Assembly: GCA_019694835.1 (NCBI GenBank)
Contig: JAIBBE010000201.1
Span: 1-7,070 of the forward strand
DNA: 7,070 bases
Reading direction: 5' to 3'
DNA from: Fimbriimonadaceae bacterium
GTDB lineage: Bacteria > Armatimonadota > Fimbriimonadia > Fimbriimonadales > Fimbriimonadaceae
Made by a program: the position numbers and the translations under genes. The notes under the pieces were generated by a model. It ran no database searches. It was not told the DNA's origin and worked only from the letters and a program-made list of their open reading frames with translations. This document shows positions 6,656-7,070 of the stretch, piece after piece (positions within the stretch are counted from its first letter, which is position 1; each line of letters opens with the position of its first letter).

Positions 6656-6700
6656 TTCGTAATCAGCAGGTCGCCGGTTCGATCCCGGCGGGTGGCTCCA
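6656..6700 (+). tRNA. 3' fragment of tRNA-Thr(CGU), likely att core
   Basis: The fragment matches a tRNA from the anticodon loop onward. It comprises loop TTCGTAA with anticodon CGT (6656-6662), 3' anticodon strand TCAGC, five-base variable loop AGGTC, T-arm GCCGG-TTCGATC-CCGGC (6673-6689), acceptor strand GGGTGGC (6690-6696), discriminator T and encoded CCA (6698-6700). The bases before the loop (TGTAC) do not pair with TCAGC. No D-arm or 5' acceptor (GCCACCC) occurs upstream, so the tRNA cannot fold and is not functional. Integrating elements that use tRNA genes often cross over at the anticodon loop and leave just such a 3' piece at one end. The native-looking terminator downstream suggests that the chromosome lies to the right and the element to the left. 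Confidence 0.85.
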
Positions 6701-6727
6701 GAAATCATTGAAAAACAAGAAGTTAGG

Positions 6728-6762
6728 AAGCCGGTTTTCTTCGGAGGACCGGCTTTTGCTTT
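6728..6762 (+). terminator. Strong intrinsic terminator downstream of the tRNA-Thr fragment
   Basis: AAGCCGGT (6728-6735) pairs with ACCGGCTT (6748-6755). The stem continues through TTTC/GAGG, with two G-U pairs, to a very stable C(TTCG)G tetraloop at 6740-6743. TTTT (6754-6757) and a further T-rich stretch follow. It lies 28 bases after the tRNA CCA end, the usual place for a tRNA terminator. Confidence 0.85.
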
Positions 6763-6767
6763 GTCAG

Positions 6768-6811
6768 CTGTGCCAAAACCCCGAACAGTCTTCTCACCTG
6801 TGCCAAAACCC
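6768..6811 (+). repeat. Direct repeat CTGTGCCAAAACCC, copies 3 and 4
   Basis: CTGTGCCAAAACCCC (6768-6782) and CTGTGCCAAAACCC (6798-6811) are 30 bases apart and in the same orientation as the copies at 6518-6543. They begin just after the terminator that follows the tRNA fragment. They are not inverted relative to the left copies, so they do not look like the two ends of one insertion sequence. Confidence 0.7.
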
Positions 6812-7070
6812 GGGTGATCAGGCAAGCTATTGAGCGACAAAGGTTAGCCACGATTGGCCCAACTTCGCAACACGACTTGGCGCCCAAGATCTGGCCGTTT
6901 GGCAGGCTCTCTGGACGATCCGCGTTCAAGGTTCTACAAAAGATTGAAGAAGAATCACTTACGGGGATTTTCGGGGGCTCATGTGTCGGTGGACCTGCTG
7001 ACTGATTGTCAGCGTCCCCACCTAACAGTTTGTCCAGTCAAGCTCGCCGACGATTCACGAGCGCGAGAAG
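6812..7070. other. Right-hand region without a recognisable gene
   Basis: No reading frame here has a ribosome site or a recognisable motif. A 63-codon frame starting near 6814 is rejected. The only clear structure is a bulged hairpin at 6991-7017: GGAC and GCTGAC pair with GTCAGC and GTCC around TGATT, with a CT bulge. It has no T-tract after it. The region could be chromosomal flank or the start of another mobile element. Confidence 0.4.

Noticed and set aside
6600..6700. tRNA-Thr interrupted by a group I intron in the anticodon loop
   Set aside because: An intron would require a 5' tRNA half (GCCACCC, D-arm) upstream on the same strand. None is seen in the 400 bases to the left.
6518..6811. 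CRISPR array
   Set aside because: The repeat is only about 14 nt, spacing is irregular (11, 239 and 30 nt), and the interval contains a tRNA fragment and terminator rather than spacers.
6565..6840. 91-codon minus-strand frame containing R-R-D-R-T-G-D-L-L-I
   Set aside because: This peptide is the well-known artefact of translating the antisense strand of a tRNA 3' end. It supports the tRNA fragment, not a protein gene.
6814..7005. 63-codon plus-strand frame after the repeats
   Set aside because: It starts within bases adjoining the fourth repeat copy, has no ribosome site, and its product matches nothing I know.

Overview
This window looks like accessory DNA from a moderately GC-rich, Gram-negative-type soil or sediment bacterium. 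The style of the secreted copper-associated proteins is reminiscent of Acidobacteriota (Solibacter/Bryobacter-like). That placement is an impression from memory, not a computed result.

Left half (1-4392): a copper/silver-handling cluster. A small secreted His/Cys protein (71-454) is followed by an intact 823-residue Cu+-type P1B-ATPase (560-3031). The ATPase has an N-terminal YHS domain and two tandem YxCPMHP heavy-metal-binding domains. Converging on it is a membrane-anchored NosL-like protein with CxxC-type motifs (3133-3624, minus strand). Diverging from that gene is a secreted helical His/Cys protein (3985-4392), followed by a clear hairpin terminator (4466-4507). Together they suggest cytoplasmic copper export plus periplasmic binding or handing-on of the metal.

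Middle (4510-5465): an unrecognised short reading frame runs into a class I SAM-dependent methyltransferase gene. The methyltransferase can only be read through by crossing three reading frames (shifts near 5098, 5144 and 5309). In the last frame a single in-frame TGA (5319-5321) sits inside the motif W-F-S-[TGA]-I-A-G-A. A small stem-loop with a GGGU loop lies 20 nt downstream, which satisfies the usual description of a bacterial SECIS. The locus may be a decaying selenoprotein methyltransferase gene.

Right part (5618-7070): a minus-strand secreted protein joins a redoxin-like domain lacking its catalytic cysteines to a monohaem cytochrome c domain that contains no methionine. Upstream of it is mostly non-coding DNA with a 59-nt two-tier stem-loop (6319-6377). 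Next comes the 3' 45 nt of a tRNA-Thr(CGU) gene (6656-6700), starting exactly at the anticodon loop, with its own strong terminator (6728-6757). Direct repeats CTGTGCCAAAACCC flank the fragment on both sides. The simplest reading is that a genomic island carrying the genes to the left integrated into a tRNA-Thr gene and that its att site lies here. The integrase is not in the window.
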